From SIG299 sp045531955 (GTDB lineage: Bacteria > Bacillota > Clostridia > Lachnospirales > Lachnospiraceae): a stretch of 64,000 bases of DNA. Location: NCBI GenBank assembly GCA_045531955.1, contig JAZSFC010000022.1:20902-84901 (forward strand), given 5' to 3'. The notes beneath the pieces are model-generated. The model saw only the letters and a program-made list of their open reading frames with translations. It searched no databases and had not been told where the DNA came from. Below are positions 8,680 to 16,525 of this stretch, one piece after another. The position numbers and the translations under genes are program-made. The first letter of the stretch is position 1, and each line of letters opens with the position of its first letter.

Positions 8680-9612
8680 TCACATCCATTCCTCTGGATA
8701 ACACTCCTTTATACGCTTTTCATACAACAGCTTTGGTTGATACCATGCCTTATTAATATAATACGCTTTTAAGAGACATTCCTTGCAGCGAGCCTCCTCC
8801 TGTTCTGTTAATGTCTCTTTTTTCTTTAACATCCAGTAACTCCAAAAAATACTATAATATACTTCTGCCAAATAGCGTTTTTCGTTCCTCTGCTCGCATA
8901 ATTCAAGTGTTTTCTCATCCATCGCAATTGCCTCCCGGTAATATCCTGTATTCCCAAGTACATCACTGATACGCCACCTCACACATATTTCATATGCGGC
9001 AGTAAATTCTGTCTCCATATATCCCATTTCCAAATCGACCAGCAATTGTTCCAACAGATATTTCTGCTGCTTATAATCTTTTTTCTCCCGGATCACTTCT
9101 ACTATCCCGAGCAGCATTTGCCATTCTCGCTCATGAAACGGCCATTTTTTCTGCATCATTCCCTCAAAAACCAGTTCACCATAAGTAATTCCTGTTCGCA
9201 TTGCAGTTTCATAATCAGTTTTGCTTAAGACTCCGGTATTGTAATGAAATTTCGCTTTCACATAGTCAAGATACTGTCGGTTCCTTTTTACATTGCAATC
9301 CAGTTTTGACTCCAATTCATCAATCAGCAATTCTGCTCTTTCATAATCTTTTTTCAAAAAAGCATTTGATATTTCATTCGTCAACCGTAACACCCTAATA
9401 TCTCTTGTTTTCAGCACCCCACGTCTGGTGCTTTCTTCTTCACCCATTACCCTACTCAAACAACGATACGTCTTTTCCTTTACCCGGACTTCCCCTTTTT
9501 CCAGTCGGTATACCGTCATAAAGGAAGGACCTTCCACATCATATTCAAATCGACTATGTTCCATTGCTTCCCTACGCATTTTTAGCACCTGGCTTAATCT
9601 GTAATATGCCAC
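8680..9612 (-). CDS. HTH + TPR regulator, RRNPP-like (second of tandem pair)
   Basis: The 310-residue protein has an N-terminal helix-turn-helix-like segment (about 5-55; RLSQVLKMRREAME followed by a Ser/Phe/Tyr-rich recognition region and YRLEKGE). The rest is all-helical with tetratricopeptide-like pairs (for example NAFLKKDYERAELLIDELES). This is the architecture of peptide-sensing Rgg/PlcR/NprR-type regulators. I chose GTG 9612: AGGAGGAG lies 5 bases upstream, whereas the longer frame would start inside that ribosome site. It overlaps the previous regulator gene by 19 bases, showing translational coupling, and converges on the small secreted-peptide gene. It probably controls that peptide and perhaps the RiPP operon; DNA target and ligand are unknown. 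Confidence 0.7.
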   Translation of the reverse strand: MAYYRLSQVLKMRREAMEHSRFEYDVEGPSFMTVYRLEKGEVRVKEKTYRCLSRVMGEEESTRRGVLKTRDIRVLRLTNEISNAFLKKDYERAELLIDELESKLDCNVKRNRQYLDYVKAKFHYNTGVLSKTDYETAMRTGITYGELVFEGMMQKKWPFHEREWQMLLGIVEVIREKKDYKQQKYLLEQLLVDLEMGYMETEFTAAYEICVRWRISDVLGNTGYYREAIAMDEKTLELCEQRNEKRYLAEVYYSIFWSYWMLKKKETLTEQEEARCKECLLKAYYINKAWYQPKLLYEKRIKECYPEEWM

Positions 9613-10523
9613 AAAAACTCCTCCTCGCACTGTTTCTTCATTTTTTCCACAACTTCCTTTTCTCCAAATGCCATTCCTACATAAAATGCCATTTTACATT
9701 GTTGAAACAATTCTTTTTCATCTTCCTGCCCATGATTTAACCTCATACCTGCCATAGCCTCTGTAAAATAAAATTCTGAGAGATGAAAAGATTTGCCCCC
9801 TCGTTTCAACCACCAAATGACTTTCCGACACAACTCTCGACATAACACATACTGCTCCGTTTCAAACAACATACACACACACTGATATGCTGCTTCAAAA
9901 TATACCTCTGCATAAATCTGCACAGATAAAAACATTTTCTCAACTCGTTCTAAAAATACCACATATTCCTGCATTGAAAACGGATTATCACATGTTCGAT
10001 AGAAAAGATACAGCAAAAGCTCATCTTCTGCAATAACTCCATTTCCCTTCAAACGAATTTCTAATTCATGCACAGGCATCGTTAGCTCTAAGGCTTCCAA
10101 AAAAGCTTTCCCGCAATCCTTCTGTCCTGTTTTTAAACCTAATTCTGCACGTTTCGCCAGCACATACTGTGTATGAAGTTCTGTCTTTGGCGCTTTCTCT
10201 TCATATTCCTTCAATAAGCATTCTACCTTTTCCCATGCCTTTTTATGTAACTGCACATCAATCTCATGGCGGCATTCCTTCTGCCAAAACTGTTCATCAT
10301 CCAGCATAATATCAATCAGCTTATATTGCACATGCAATCTGGAAAATAATCGTTCCGATAACAATTCGTCCATAACGACCTCACCATTTTCCAGCTGAAA
10401 ATATTTTTTCTTTGTACACAGTCCCTGGTATAATACCTCTTGTTTAATACCTTTCTCTATTCTTAATTCACGAATTAGTTCGCTAATTTCCATTCCTTCT
10501 AAACCAATTGTTTCATTTCTCAT
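9594..10523 (-). CDS. HTH + TPR-like regulator, RRNPP-like (first of tandem pair)
   Basis: The 309-residue protein opens with an XRE-type helix-turn-helix (about 11-62: ELIRELRIEKGIKQEVL..., YFQLENGE), followed by a long all-helical region with TPR character. It resembles the downstream regulator in size and layout, suggesting an old duplication. ATG 10523 has AAGGTG about 10 bases upstream; a second ATG at codon 11 has no properly spaced site. A strong promoter lies at 10563-10591, so the pair is probably expressed constitutively and sense-regulated at the protein level. Peptide binding is inferred from the family resemblance only. Confidence 0.65.
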   Translation of the reverse strand: MRNETIGLEGMEISELIRELRIEKGIKQEVLYQGLCTKKKYFQLENGEVVMDELLSERLFSRLHVQYKLIDIMLDDEQFWQKECRHEIDVQLHKKAWEKVECLLKEYEEKAPKTELHTQYVLAKRAELGLKTGQKDCGKAFLEALELTMPVHELEIRLKGNGVIAEDELLLYLFYRTCDNPFSMQEYVVFLERVEKMFLSVQIYAEVYFEAAYQCVCMLFETEQYVLCRELCRKVIWWLKRGGKSFHLSEFYFTEAMAGMRLNHGQEDEKELFQQCKMAFYVGMAFGEKEVVEKMKKQCEEEFLWHITD

Positions 10524-10562
10524 TTGCTGCTACACCTTTTATTTCTATTATTTTACAATTAC

Positions 10563-10591
10563 ATTTTATCCCATTTCCTTTATTTTGTCTA
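10563..10591 (-). promoter_or_regulatory. Promoter of the two RRNPP-like regulators
   Basis: Minus-strand TAGACA (10591-10586), a 17-base spacer and TAAAAT (10568-10563) match the vegetative consensus at 5 of 6 in each box. The start would be near 10556, about 33 bases upstream of ATG 10523. Confidence 0.75.
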
Positions 10592-10611
10592 TAAATCCAC
10601 CACATATTCTA

Positions 10612-10661
10612 CACAAAAATACACCCTATACAGCAGATTCTAATATCTGCCATATAAGGTG
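10612..10661 (-). terminator. Intrinsic terminator after the GH43 gene
   Basis: A 17-bp stem (10645-10661 with 10622-10638, including a few G-U pairs) with a 6-base loop is followed on the minus strand by TATTTTTG. It starts 18 bases after the GH43 stop and ends the esterase-GH43 operon. Confidence 0.85.
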
Positions 10662-10678
10662 CATTCTGACCTATTATT

Positions 10679-12334
10679 TTACTTTTCAAATTTCCAACTC
10701 ATTACTCTGTAACCGTCACCGCAGAAAATAAAGTACAAATCATGTACTCCGGTTACGTCCGTATCCAGTGCTGCTGTAAATGCCTCATATTCCACGCCGG
10801 TCAATCTGTCTACGTTCAAATAACCCACAATATCTCCGTCCAAACTGTCCACACGGATTTGCACGGCACCTTCGCCGCCACCGGCCACTTTCAGCATAGC
10901 AGTAATGCTGGTTGGAGAAGTCGCGCCAAAATCGACACCTCTTACCTTTACAAAAGCCCCCTCGTCCATATTGGCAAGTGCCATGGCACCGGCGCCATAG
11001 AAAGTTGCAATCGCATCTGCTGCCGTTGTATTCACACCACCTTGTACCGCAATCATTGTTGCGCTGTTCTCGATATATGGATCAACAAAGCTAAGCTGCT
11101 CTCTTCCCTTTGTTGTCTGCTTAATAATACCGATGGTGCCGTCCTCCTGCATGGTAAACTCATCCACATGAGTCACACGGTAACCCTTATCGATTCCCAT
11201 GCTCTTTTCCAACGTGCGGGCATGATAGGTAATATACCAACGGTCATTAAAGCTAAATACACAGTGATGATTATTTCCGTACAAGCCACAGTACTTACCC
11301 GGATTTTCTAAAATAACTTCCTTGAACACAAACGGTCCCATTGGGCTGTCACTGACCATGCTGACAATTTCCGCATTATGGAACCCGTAGGTTGCAGTTC
11401 CTTGCGCATCTACATTCCAGTTGGTGCAATAAGTGTAATAGTACTTATCCTGATATTTATGGATACCGGAGTCTTCAAACAGATATGGTGCATCCACCTT
11501 TACCGGATCCCCGGCAAGACTGATCATATCATCGCCTAACTTCACCACTCTTGCATTGCCCGGGTCTGCCGCTTTTCCTTCCGGTACACCGCCGCCAAAA
11601 TATAAATAACCGGTACCGTCATCATCCACCAATACTGCCGGGTCAAAGAGCCAGGTAATATCACCGCAGTTTGGCACACTCCGGTCTATCAGCGCACCAC
11701 CAATCGGATCCTTGAACGGTCCCGTCGGACTATCCGCCACTAATACACCGATTCCTCTTGCAGAATCTGCAAAGTACAGGAAAAACTTATCCTGGCCGTC
11801 AATAGTTTTCCATGCTGCTGCCGGAGCCCAGGAATTTCCCGCCCAGGTTGCTGCTCCCTTGGAACCTGCAACCTTGATAGCACCGTGGTCCGTAAAGTTT
11901 ACCATATCTTTCGTAGAAACCACCCGGATTGTATTGATTTTTCCGTAAGAGTTTTCCTTTAACTGCGCTTTGTTGTCATATTCAAATACATCTGCAGTCA
12001 TATAAAAGTAAACCGTATCTCCGTACACCATGGCATACGGATCCGCGCCAAAGCACTGGGTAATAATCGGATTGGTATCCTCCAATCCCTTGTATGCCTT
12101 TACAGGTTTTACATTTTCAAACCAGGTTTCTGCAGGTTTTACTGTAGGTGTTGGTGTAGCGGTCGGTGCCACAGTCTCCGTCGGAGTTTCCGTTGCAGTT
12201 GCCGCAGGTGCCTCTGTAGCAGGTGCCTCCGTTACCGTTGCCGGAATATTCTCCGGATTATCCTCTGCTTTACCGCAAGCTGCAAAGCTCAGACTCAAAC
12301 AGATTCCTAATAATACTAAAATTTTACGATACAT
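10679..12334 (-). CDS. Family 43 glycoside hydrolase lipoprotein with C-terminal CBM6-like domain
   Basis: This 551-residue lipoprotein has a signal peptide ending in SFAAC (lipidated C20) and a Pro/Thr/Ala-rich linker (about 30-70). A GH43 five-bladed propeller follows, with three catalytic acids visible: D98 (GADPY), D231 (WLFDPA) and E287 (YLFEDSG). About 130 C-terminal residues look like a CBM6 carbohydrate-binding module. Such enzymes release arabinose or xylose from arabinoxylan on the outer face of the membrane. It follows a CE1-type esterase gene by 25 bases, and the pair fits removal of side chains from plant xylan. No transporter for the sugars is adjacent. Exact substrate cannot be read from sequence. 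Confidence 0.85.
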   Translation of the reverse strand: MYRKILVLLGICLSLSFAACGKAEDNPENIPATVTEAPATEAPAATATETPTETVAPTATPTPTVKPAETWFENVKPVKAYKGLEDTNPIITQCFGADPYAMVYGDTVYFYMTADVFEYDNKAQLKENSYGKINTIRVVSTKDMVNFTDHGAIKVAGSKGAATWAGNSWAPAAAWKTIDGQDKFFLYFADSARGIGVLVADSPTGPFKDPIGGALIDRSVPNCGDITWLFDPAVLVDDDGTGYLYFGGGVPEGKAADPGNARVVKLGDDMISLAGDPVKVDAPYLFEDSGIHKYQDKYYYTYCTNWNVDAQGTATYGFHNAEIVSMVSDSPMGPFVFKEVILENPGKYCGLYGNNHHCVFSFNDRWYITYHARTLEKSMGIDKGYRVTHVDEFTMQEDGTIGIIKQTTKGREQLSFVDPYIENSATMIAVQGGVNTTAADAIATFYGAGAMALANMDEGAFVKVRGVDFGATSPTSITAMLKVAGGGEGAVQIRVDSLDGDIVGYLNVDRLTGVEYEAFTAALDTDVTGVHDLYFIFCGDGYRVMSWKFEK

Positions 12335-12359
12335 CGTTTTCTCCCTTCTCCTCTATCGC

Positions 12360-13436
12360 TTATTTTTTATTCCATCGAATCAGGAAATTATATATGCCAC
12401 TCTTAATCGCATTGCAATCATGATCCGCATCCGGAACCTCATACCAAAGATGCTCCACGCCATTAGTTGTCATAATCTTATGATAACTTTCCGGGAATTT
12501 TCCAACCACGCCGTCTTTCGTGCCACAGCAAATCATTAAAAATTCCGGAAGAATATCGTCCTCCTCATACTTCACATCTGCTTCCTGCATCTGGCCCACA
12601 TGAGTCATAAAATTATCCTTTCCCGGAACCAGACCCGGTGCCGGTGCAATAGCACCGATGTAACCAAATAAATCCGGTCTGGAAAGACCAATAAATAAGG
12701 TTTCACGACCACCCATGGAAAACCCTAAAATCCCACGATTTTCCCGGTCGGTATGTACGGAATACTTTGCTTCAATGACAGGAATCAGGTCATTGACTAA
12801 ATCATTAATGAAATTGTCGTACGGAAGCACTGCCTCTGCCGAAAAGCCCGGTTGCTGGTCCGGGTCCGTCTTGGCATACATATTCGGGAACACCACAATC
12901 ATATCCTTTGTGCGCTCCTCCGCCGCCAAATTCCCCACAATTTCTGTTACTTTATTGTTATTATCGTGAATCAGGCTGTTTTCGTCTCCGAAAATACCAT
13001 GCAGGAAATATAACACCGCATACTTTTTTTTAGAGCTGTAATCTGCCGGAAGAAGCACATTGGCACCTCTTTTCAATCCGGTAGTCACAGAATCATACGT
13101 AATATGTTCTACGGTTCCGTATTGTACTCCCATCTGTTTGATGCAAAGCTCGCTTGGGCAAGTCGTTTGCGTTACTGTTTTTTTATCTGCCATTTCATAT
13201 TCCTCCTCCGGTTTTGCTGTAGGCATTGGTGTTGCGGTGGCTGTTGGTTTTGGTGTGGACGTAGGCTCCGGTGTCGGCGTAACAGTCGGAACCGCTGTCG
13301 GAGTAACCTCCTCTGTAATCACCGGTTCTGCCGTTGGTGCCGTCGTTAATATCTGCCCGGAATCCTCCGGCTCACTACAGGCACCCAAAGCAAACAGACA
13401 CATCGCAAGCAACAACACTGCTTTATATCGTCTCAT
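12360..13436 (-). CDS. CE1/esterase D-like lipoprotein esterase
   Basis: The 358-residue lipoprotein has signal peptide and lipobox LGAC (C20), then a long Pro/Thr-rich linker (about 35-78). An alpha/beta-hydrolase of the esterase D/feruloyl-acetylxylan esterase type follows: HGIFGDE oxyanion region (146-152), nucleophile S240 in GFSMGG, D308 in GTKDG and H339 in DADHD. It probably removes acetyl or feruloyl groups from xylan outside the cell, in concert with the GH43 encoded directly downstream. The start ATG 13436 immediately precedes a good signal peptide. No clear promoter was recognised; the region upstream is filled by a long palindrome. The hydrolase fold is secure, the acyl group removed is not. 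Confidence 0.85.
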   Translation of the reverse strand: MRRYKAVLLLAMCLFALGACSEPEDSGQILTTAPTAEPVITEEVTPTAVPTVTPTPEPTSTPKPTATATPMPTAKPEEEYEMADKKTVTQTTCPSELCIKQMGVQYGTVEHITYDSVTTGLKRGANVLLPADYSSKKKYAVLYFLHGIFGDENSLIHDNNNKVTEIVGNLAAEERTKDMIVVFPNMYAKTDPDQQPGFSAEAVLPYDNFINDLVNDLIPVIEAKYSVHTDRENRGILGFSMGGRETLFIGLSRPDLFGYIGAIAPAPGLVPGKDNFMTHVGQMQEADVKYEEDDILPEFLMICCGTKDGVVGKFPESYHKIMTTNGVEHLWYEVPDADHDCNAIKSGIYNFLIRWNKK

Positions 13437-13583
13437 AGTATCCCCCTTTGTTGCTTTATCTTCTTAAAGTCTATCATAAAACACCATGTTTCACTTCCCA
13501 AAGGTTGCGATATTCTTTGCATTTGAGGGCAACTGACAACACCACACTCACTCCAGAGTAAAACAACCGTATTTAATAAACAA

Positions 13584-13778
13584 AAGGCTTGTGAAAACAT
13601 ATACCTGCTTTTAGGAATTTCAATATCCAAGTGTCCGACCTCTCAGCTGACTGACGTACGATTTCTGCGAACATGCAAACTCGTTTGTAATGTTCGACAG
13701 AAACGGACGGCTGTCAGAGGAGGCAGGCGAACACGGATATTGAAACTCCTAAAAGCTTTTTATGTTCTCACAAGCCTT
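13584..13778. repeat. 195-base imperfect palindrome (element C) after potCD
   Basis: The gene-free stretch 13437-13782 is mostly this element. AAGGCTTGTGA...ACATA...TTAGGA.TTTCAATATCC on the left pairs with its inverted copy on the right (ending 13778). Inner stems continue (TTTCTG.CGAACAT with ATGTTCG.CAGAAA) to a CAAAC-TC-GTTTG tip at 13676-13687. The whole forms one hairpin about 97 bases long with small bulges. It begins 5 bases after the potCD stop and its last arm is followed on the minus strand by TTTTGTTT, so it could end that transcript. I see no open reading frame of merit in it. Confidence 0.75.
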
Positions 13779-13782
13779 CGCT

Positions 13783-15684
13783 TTATTTCGCGTTACTTGC
13801 CGCAATCTTTACTTTACTCCAAAGATTACCCATTAACTTTTTTACTTCTTCATTAAATACGAACACTTCATCCAACGGATGATCTGTTCTTGGAATATAC
13901 GCATTGATACCTGCGTAGCTTCCTTCTTCCTCTTCGGAAGATAAATCTTCCTTAACCGCAAGGTTCGGAGAAGTATATCCTACCCAGTCAGAGTTAGCGT
14001 ATGCCATATCATAGGAATTGACAAAATTCATGAATTCATGAGCCAGCTCATAGCTTTCTGCAGTGGTCGGGATTACCATGGAATCGTACCAACGGTTGGT
14101 TCCCTCTTCCGGCATGTAGAAGCCCATGTTTTCGTTTTCACTCATAATGTAGGTGGCGTCACCTGAGTAGCAAAGACCCAGAGCCTTTCTGCCCTGCGCC
14201 ATGTTATCGATGATTTCGTCGGTAACAATTTCAGGGTCCATGGTGGTTACGCACTGTACCAGCCACTCATACGCTTCCTGCAGTTCTGCTTCATTCTCGG
14301 TATTCATGGAATAACCAAGATCCTTTAACGCCATCATGAAAGAGTCACGCTCGGAATCGTACAGGTAAATATCGCCCTTATACTTTTCATTCAAGAAAAT
14401 ACCGTAGCCCTGCTCTTCCAGGTCTTCCGCGGAAACCTTGGTCTTATCATACACAATACCAACGGTACCCCAGAAGTAGGATACAGAATACTCGTTATCC
14501 GGGTCAAAGGCAGGACTAAGTACTGCTTCATCCAGCTCATCCCAAACCGTAATCAGGGACTTGTCTAACTTCTGTAAGTAACCCTCTTCCATGAGACGCT
14601 GAATCATATAGTCACTCGGAATGATGATATCGTAGGATTCCCCATTGGTAACCTTAATGTACGCCTGCTCATTGGAATCGAAATTCTCTACAATCACCGT
14701 ACAGCCGGTCTGCTCCTCAAACAGCGGTACTATTTCCTCGCCCATATATTCACCCGGCAGGTAAATATATAAGGTCTGTCCGGAATACGGCAGGTCGGAA
14801 TTTACTTCCGGCTTCATAGCAAAAATAGCAATAATCCCTGCCACTACCACAGCACCAATCGTGCATGGGATGGCAATTTTTCTCTTGCTCATTTCTGCTT
14901 TCTTTGGGCGCTTTGCTGCAATAGCAGGCACCACATTGATAATCACGAGAGCAACCGTAATAATCACAACAACCAAGGTAGATACTGCATTGATACTTGG
15001 GTTTACACGTTTGCTCATGGTATAAACCATAATACTTAAGTTCTTCACACCACCGCCGGTAACAAAGTAAGAGATGATGAAATCATCTACCGACATGGTA
15101 AATGCAATCAACGCACCGGAAAAAATACCCGGTGTAATCTGCGGAACGATTACTTTGGTAAGTGCTACCCACGGAGTTGCACCAAGGTCCATGGCCGCAT
15201 CTGCCAGGTTCGGGTCCAAAGAACGTACCTTTGGCATAACAGAAAGCATTACGTACGGAATACAAAATGCAATATGGGCTAACAACATGGTTACATAGCC
15301 GCGCTCCACCTTAAAGGTAATAAACAGTAGCATAAAACCGATAGCAGTAACAATATCCGGATTCATAATCGGGAAATTATTAACCTGTTCTACCACATCG
15401 CGAACCACCTTTTTAGAACTGGAAAGTCCGATAGCAGCAATAGTACCTACTACAGTGGAAATCAGCGTTGCCAAAATCGCCACCGTAAAAGTGGTATACA
15501 GGGCACTCATCATATCCCTGGATTCCAACATGTGCTGATACCAGCGCAGGGAGAATCCGGTAAATGTAGTTAAAGATTTTCCTTCATTGAAGGAGAAAAT
15601 AATCATGTACAAAATCGGCAGATAGAAAAACACGATTGCAAAAATCATGAGAATCTTGCCGAAAGGACGACTGCTTTTCTTCAT
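13783..15684 (-). CDS. potCD: Fused polyamine permease + substrate-binding protein (PotC-PotD)
   Basis: This 633-residue protein joins two parts of the spermidine/putrescine importer. Residues 1-265 are a PotC-type permease with six membrane segments and the EAA-like loop (DAAMDLGATPWVALTKVIVPQI). A further membrane helix (about 272-292) leads into a PotD-type periplasmic-binding domain (about 300-633; LYIYLPGEYMGEEIVPLFEEQTG). The binding domain is thus tethered to the membrane through the permease instead of by a lipid. Such fusions are known in Clostridia. It begins 1 base after the potB stop and is the last gene of potA-potB-potCD. There is no frameshift or internal stop, so the fusion is genuine in this sequence. 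Confidence 0.9.
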   Translation of the reverse strand: MKKSSRPFGKILMIFAIVFFYLPILYMIIFSFNEGKSLTTFTGFSLRWYQHMLESRDMMSALYTTFTVAILATLISTVVGTIAAIGLSSSKKVVRDVVEQVNNFPIMNPDIVTAIGFMLLFITFKVERGYVTMLLAHIAFCIPYVMLSVMPKVRSLDPNLADAAMDLGATPWVALTKVIVPQITPGIFSGALIAFTMSVDDFIISYFVTGGGVKNLSIMVYTMSKRVNPSINAVSTLVVVIITVALVIINVVPAIAAKRPKKAEMSKRKIAIPCTIGAVVVAGIIAIFAMKPEVNSDLPYSGQTLYIYLPGEYMGEEIVPLFEEQTGCTVIVENFDSNEQAYIKVTNGESYDIIIPSDYMIQRLMEEGYLQKLDKSLITVWDELDEAVLSPAFDPDNEYSVSYFWGTVGIVYDKTKVSAEDLEEQGYGIFLNEKYKGDIYLYDSERDSFMMALKDLGYSMNTENEAELQEAYEWLVQCVTTMDPEIVTDEIIDNMAQGRKALGLCYSGDATYIMSENENMGFYMPEEGTNRWYDSMVIPTTAESYELAHEFMNFVNSYDMAYANSDWVGYTSPNLAVKEDLSSEEEEGSYAGINAYIPRTDHPLDEVFVFNEEVKKLMGNLWSKVKIAASNAK

Positions 15685-15685
15685 A

Positions 15686-16525
15686 CTAGTTGTCCTCCTT
15701 TCCGCCCTGATTACGGGTTTCCAGTTTCTTTACAAGCATCATAAGAACCATCATAACAGCAGCCATAATCATGGAAATGGCACTACCGAAATTCCACTCA
15801 CCAACCGTAATAAACTGGTTTTCAATCAGGTTACCGATTAAGAAATACTGTCCGCCACCAAGAAGCTTTGGAATAAAGAACGCACTGATGGCCGGTAAAA
15901 ATACTAAAGTAATACCGTTAATAACACCAGGTAACGATAATGGGAACGTTACCTTCCAGAAGGTTTGGAACGGTGTGGCACCAAGGTCTGCACTGGCATT
16001 TAACAGATTCTGGTCCATCTTACAAAGAGAGGTGTTAATCTGCAGAATCATAAACGGCAGGAAGTTATATACCATACCGAGAAGCACTGCAAATTCCGTG
16101 TATAAAAGCTGTACTTCTTCTACACCGAACCAACCAAGAATCTGCGCAAACAGACCGCCATCGGAAAGAAGACCAATCCAGGCGTAGGTTCTGACCAGCA
16201 TGTTAATCCAGGTTGGGATGGTAATACAAAGCACCAGTATGTTCTGCCACTTTTCAGCACTGCGGGCAATGAAATACGCCAACGGATAGCCAAGAAGCAG
16301 ACAAATGATTGTGGTTTTAACCGCAATGGTAAAAGAACGCCATAACACTAATAAAAAGTCCGGGTCGGAGAAGAACTTAATATAGTGGTCAAAGGTAACA
16401 GCAAAGGAAATGATGGAGTTGCCGTGCTCGGTAAAGGAATACATCAAAATAAGGAGCATCGGCAGCACAATCATCAATGCCGCCCAAATAATATACGGAA
16501 CTGCTAACTGGGAAAACTTCTTCAT
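15686..16525 (-). CDS. potB: Polyamine ABC transporter permease PotB
   Basis: The 279-residue membrane protein is the second permease of the spermidine/putrescine importer. It has about six hydrophobic helices and the ABC-coupling loop LLNASADLGATPFQTFWKVT. It sits between potA and potCD with almost no intergenic space (stop of potB and start of potCD are 1 base apart; potA ends at 16526 just after), so all three are translated from one mRNA. Length is normal for the family. Confidence 0.93.
   Translation of the reverse strand: MKKFSQLAVPYIIWAALMIVLPMLLILMYSFTEHGNSIISFAVTFDHYIKFFSDPDFLLVLWRSFTIAVKTTIICLLLGYPLAYFIARSAEKWQNILVLCITIPTWINMLVRTYAWIGLLSDGGLFAQILGWFGVEEVQLLYTEFAVLLGMVYNFLPFMILQINTSLCKMDQNLLNASADLGATPFQTFWKVTFPLSLPGVINGITLVFLPAISAFFIPKLLGGGQYFLIGNLIENQFITVGEWNFGSAISMIMAAVMMVLMMLVKKLETRNQGGKEDN

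Noticed and set aside
4400..10600. Island as an integrated mobile element with defined ends
   Set aside because: No integrase, transposase, relaxase, att-like direct repeats or tRNA end was found at the borders; only composition argues for transfer.
10742..11311. 189-codon frame antisense to the GH43 gene
   Set aside because: Shadow of a gene with visible catalytic residues; no supporting signals.
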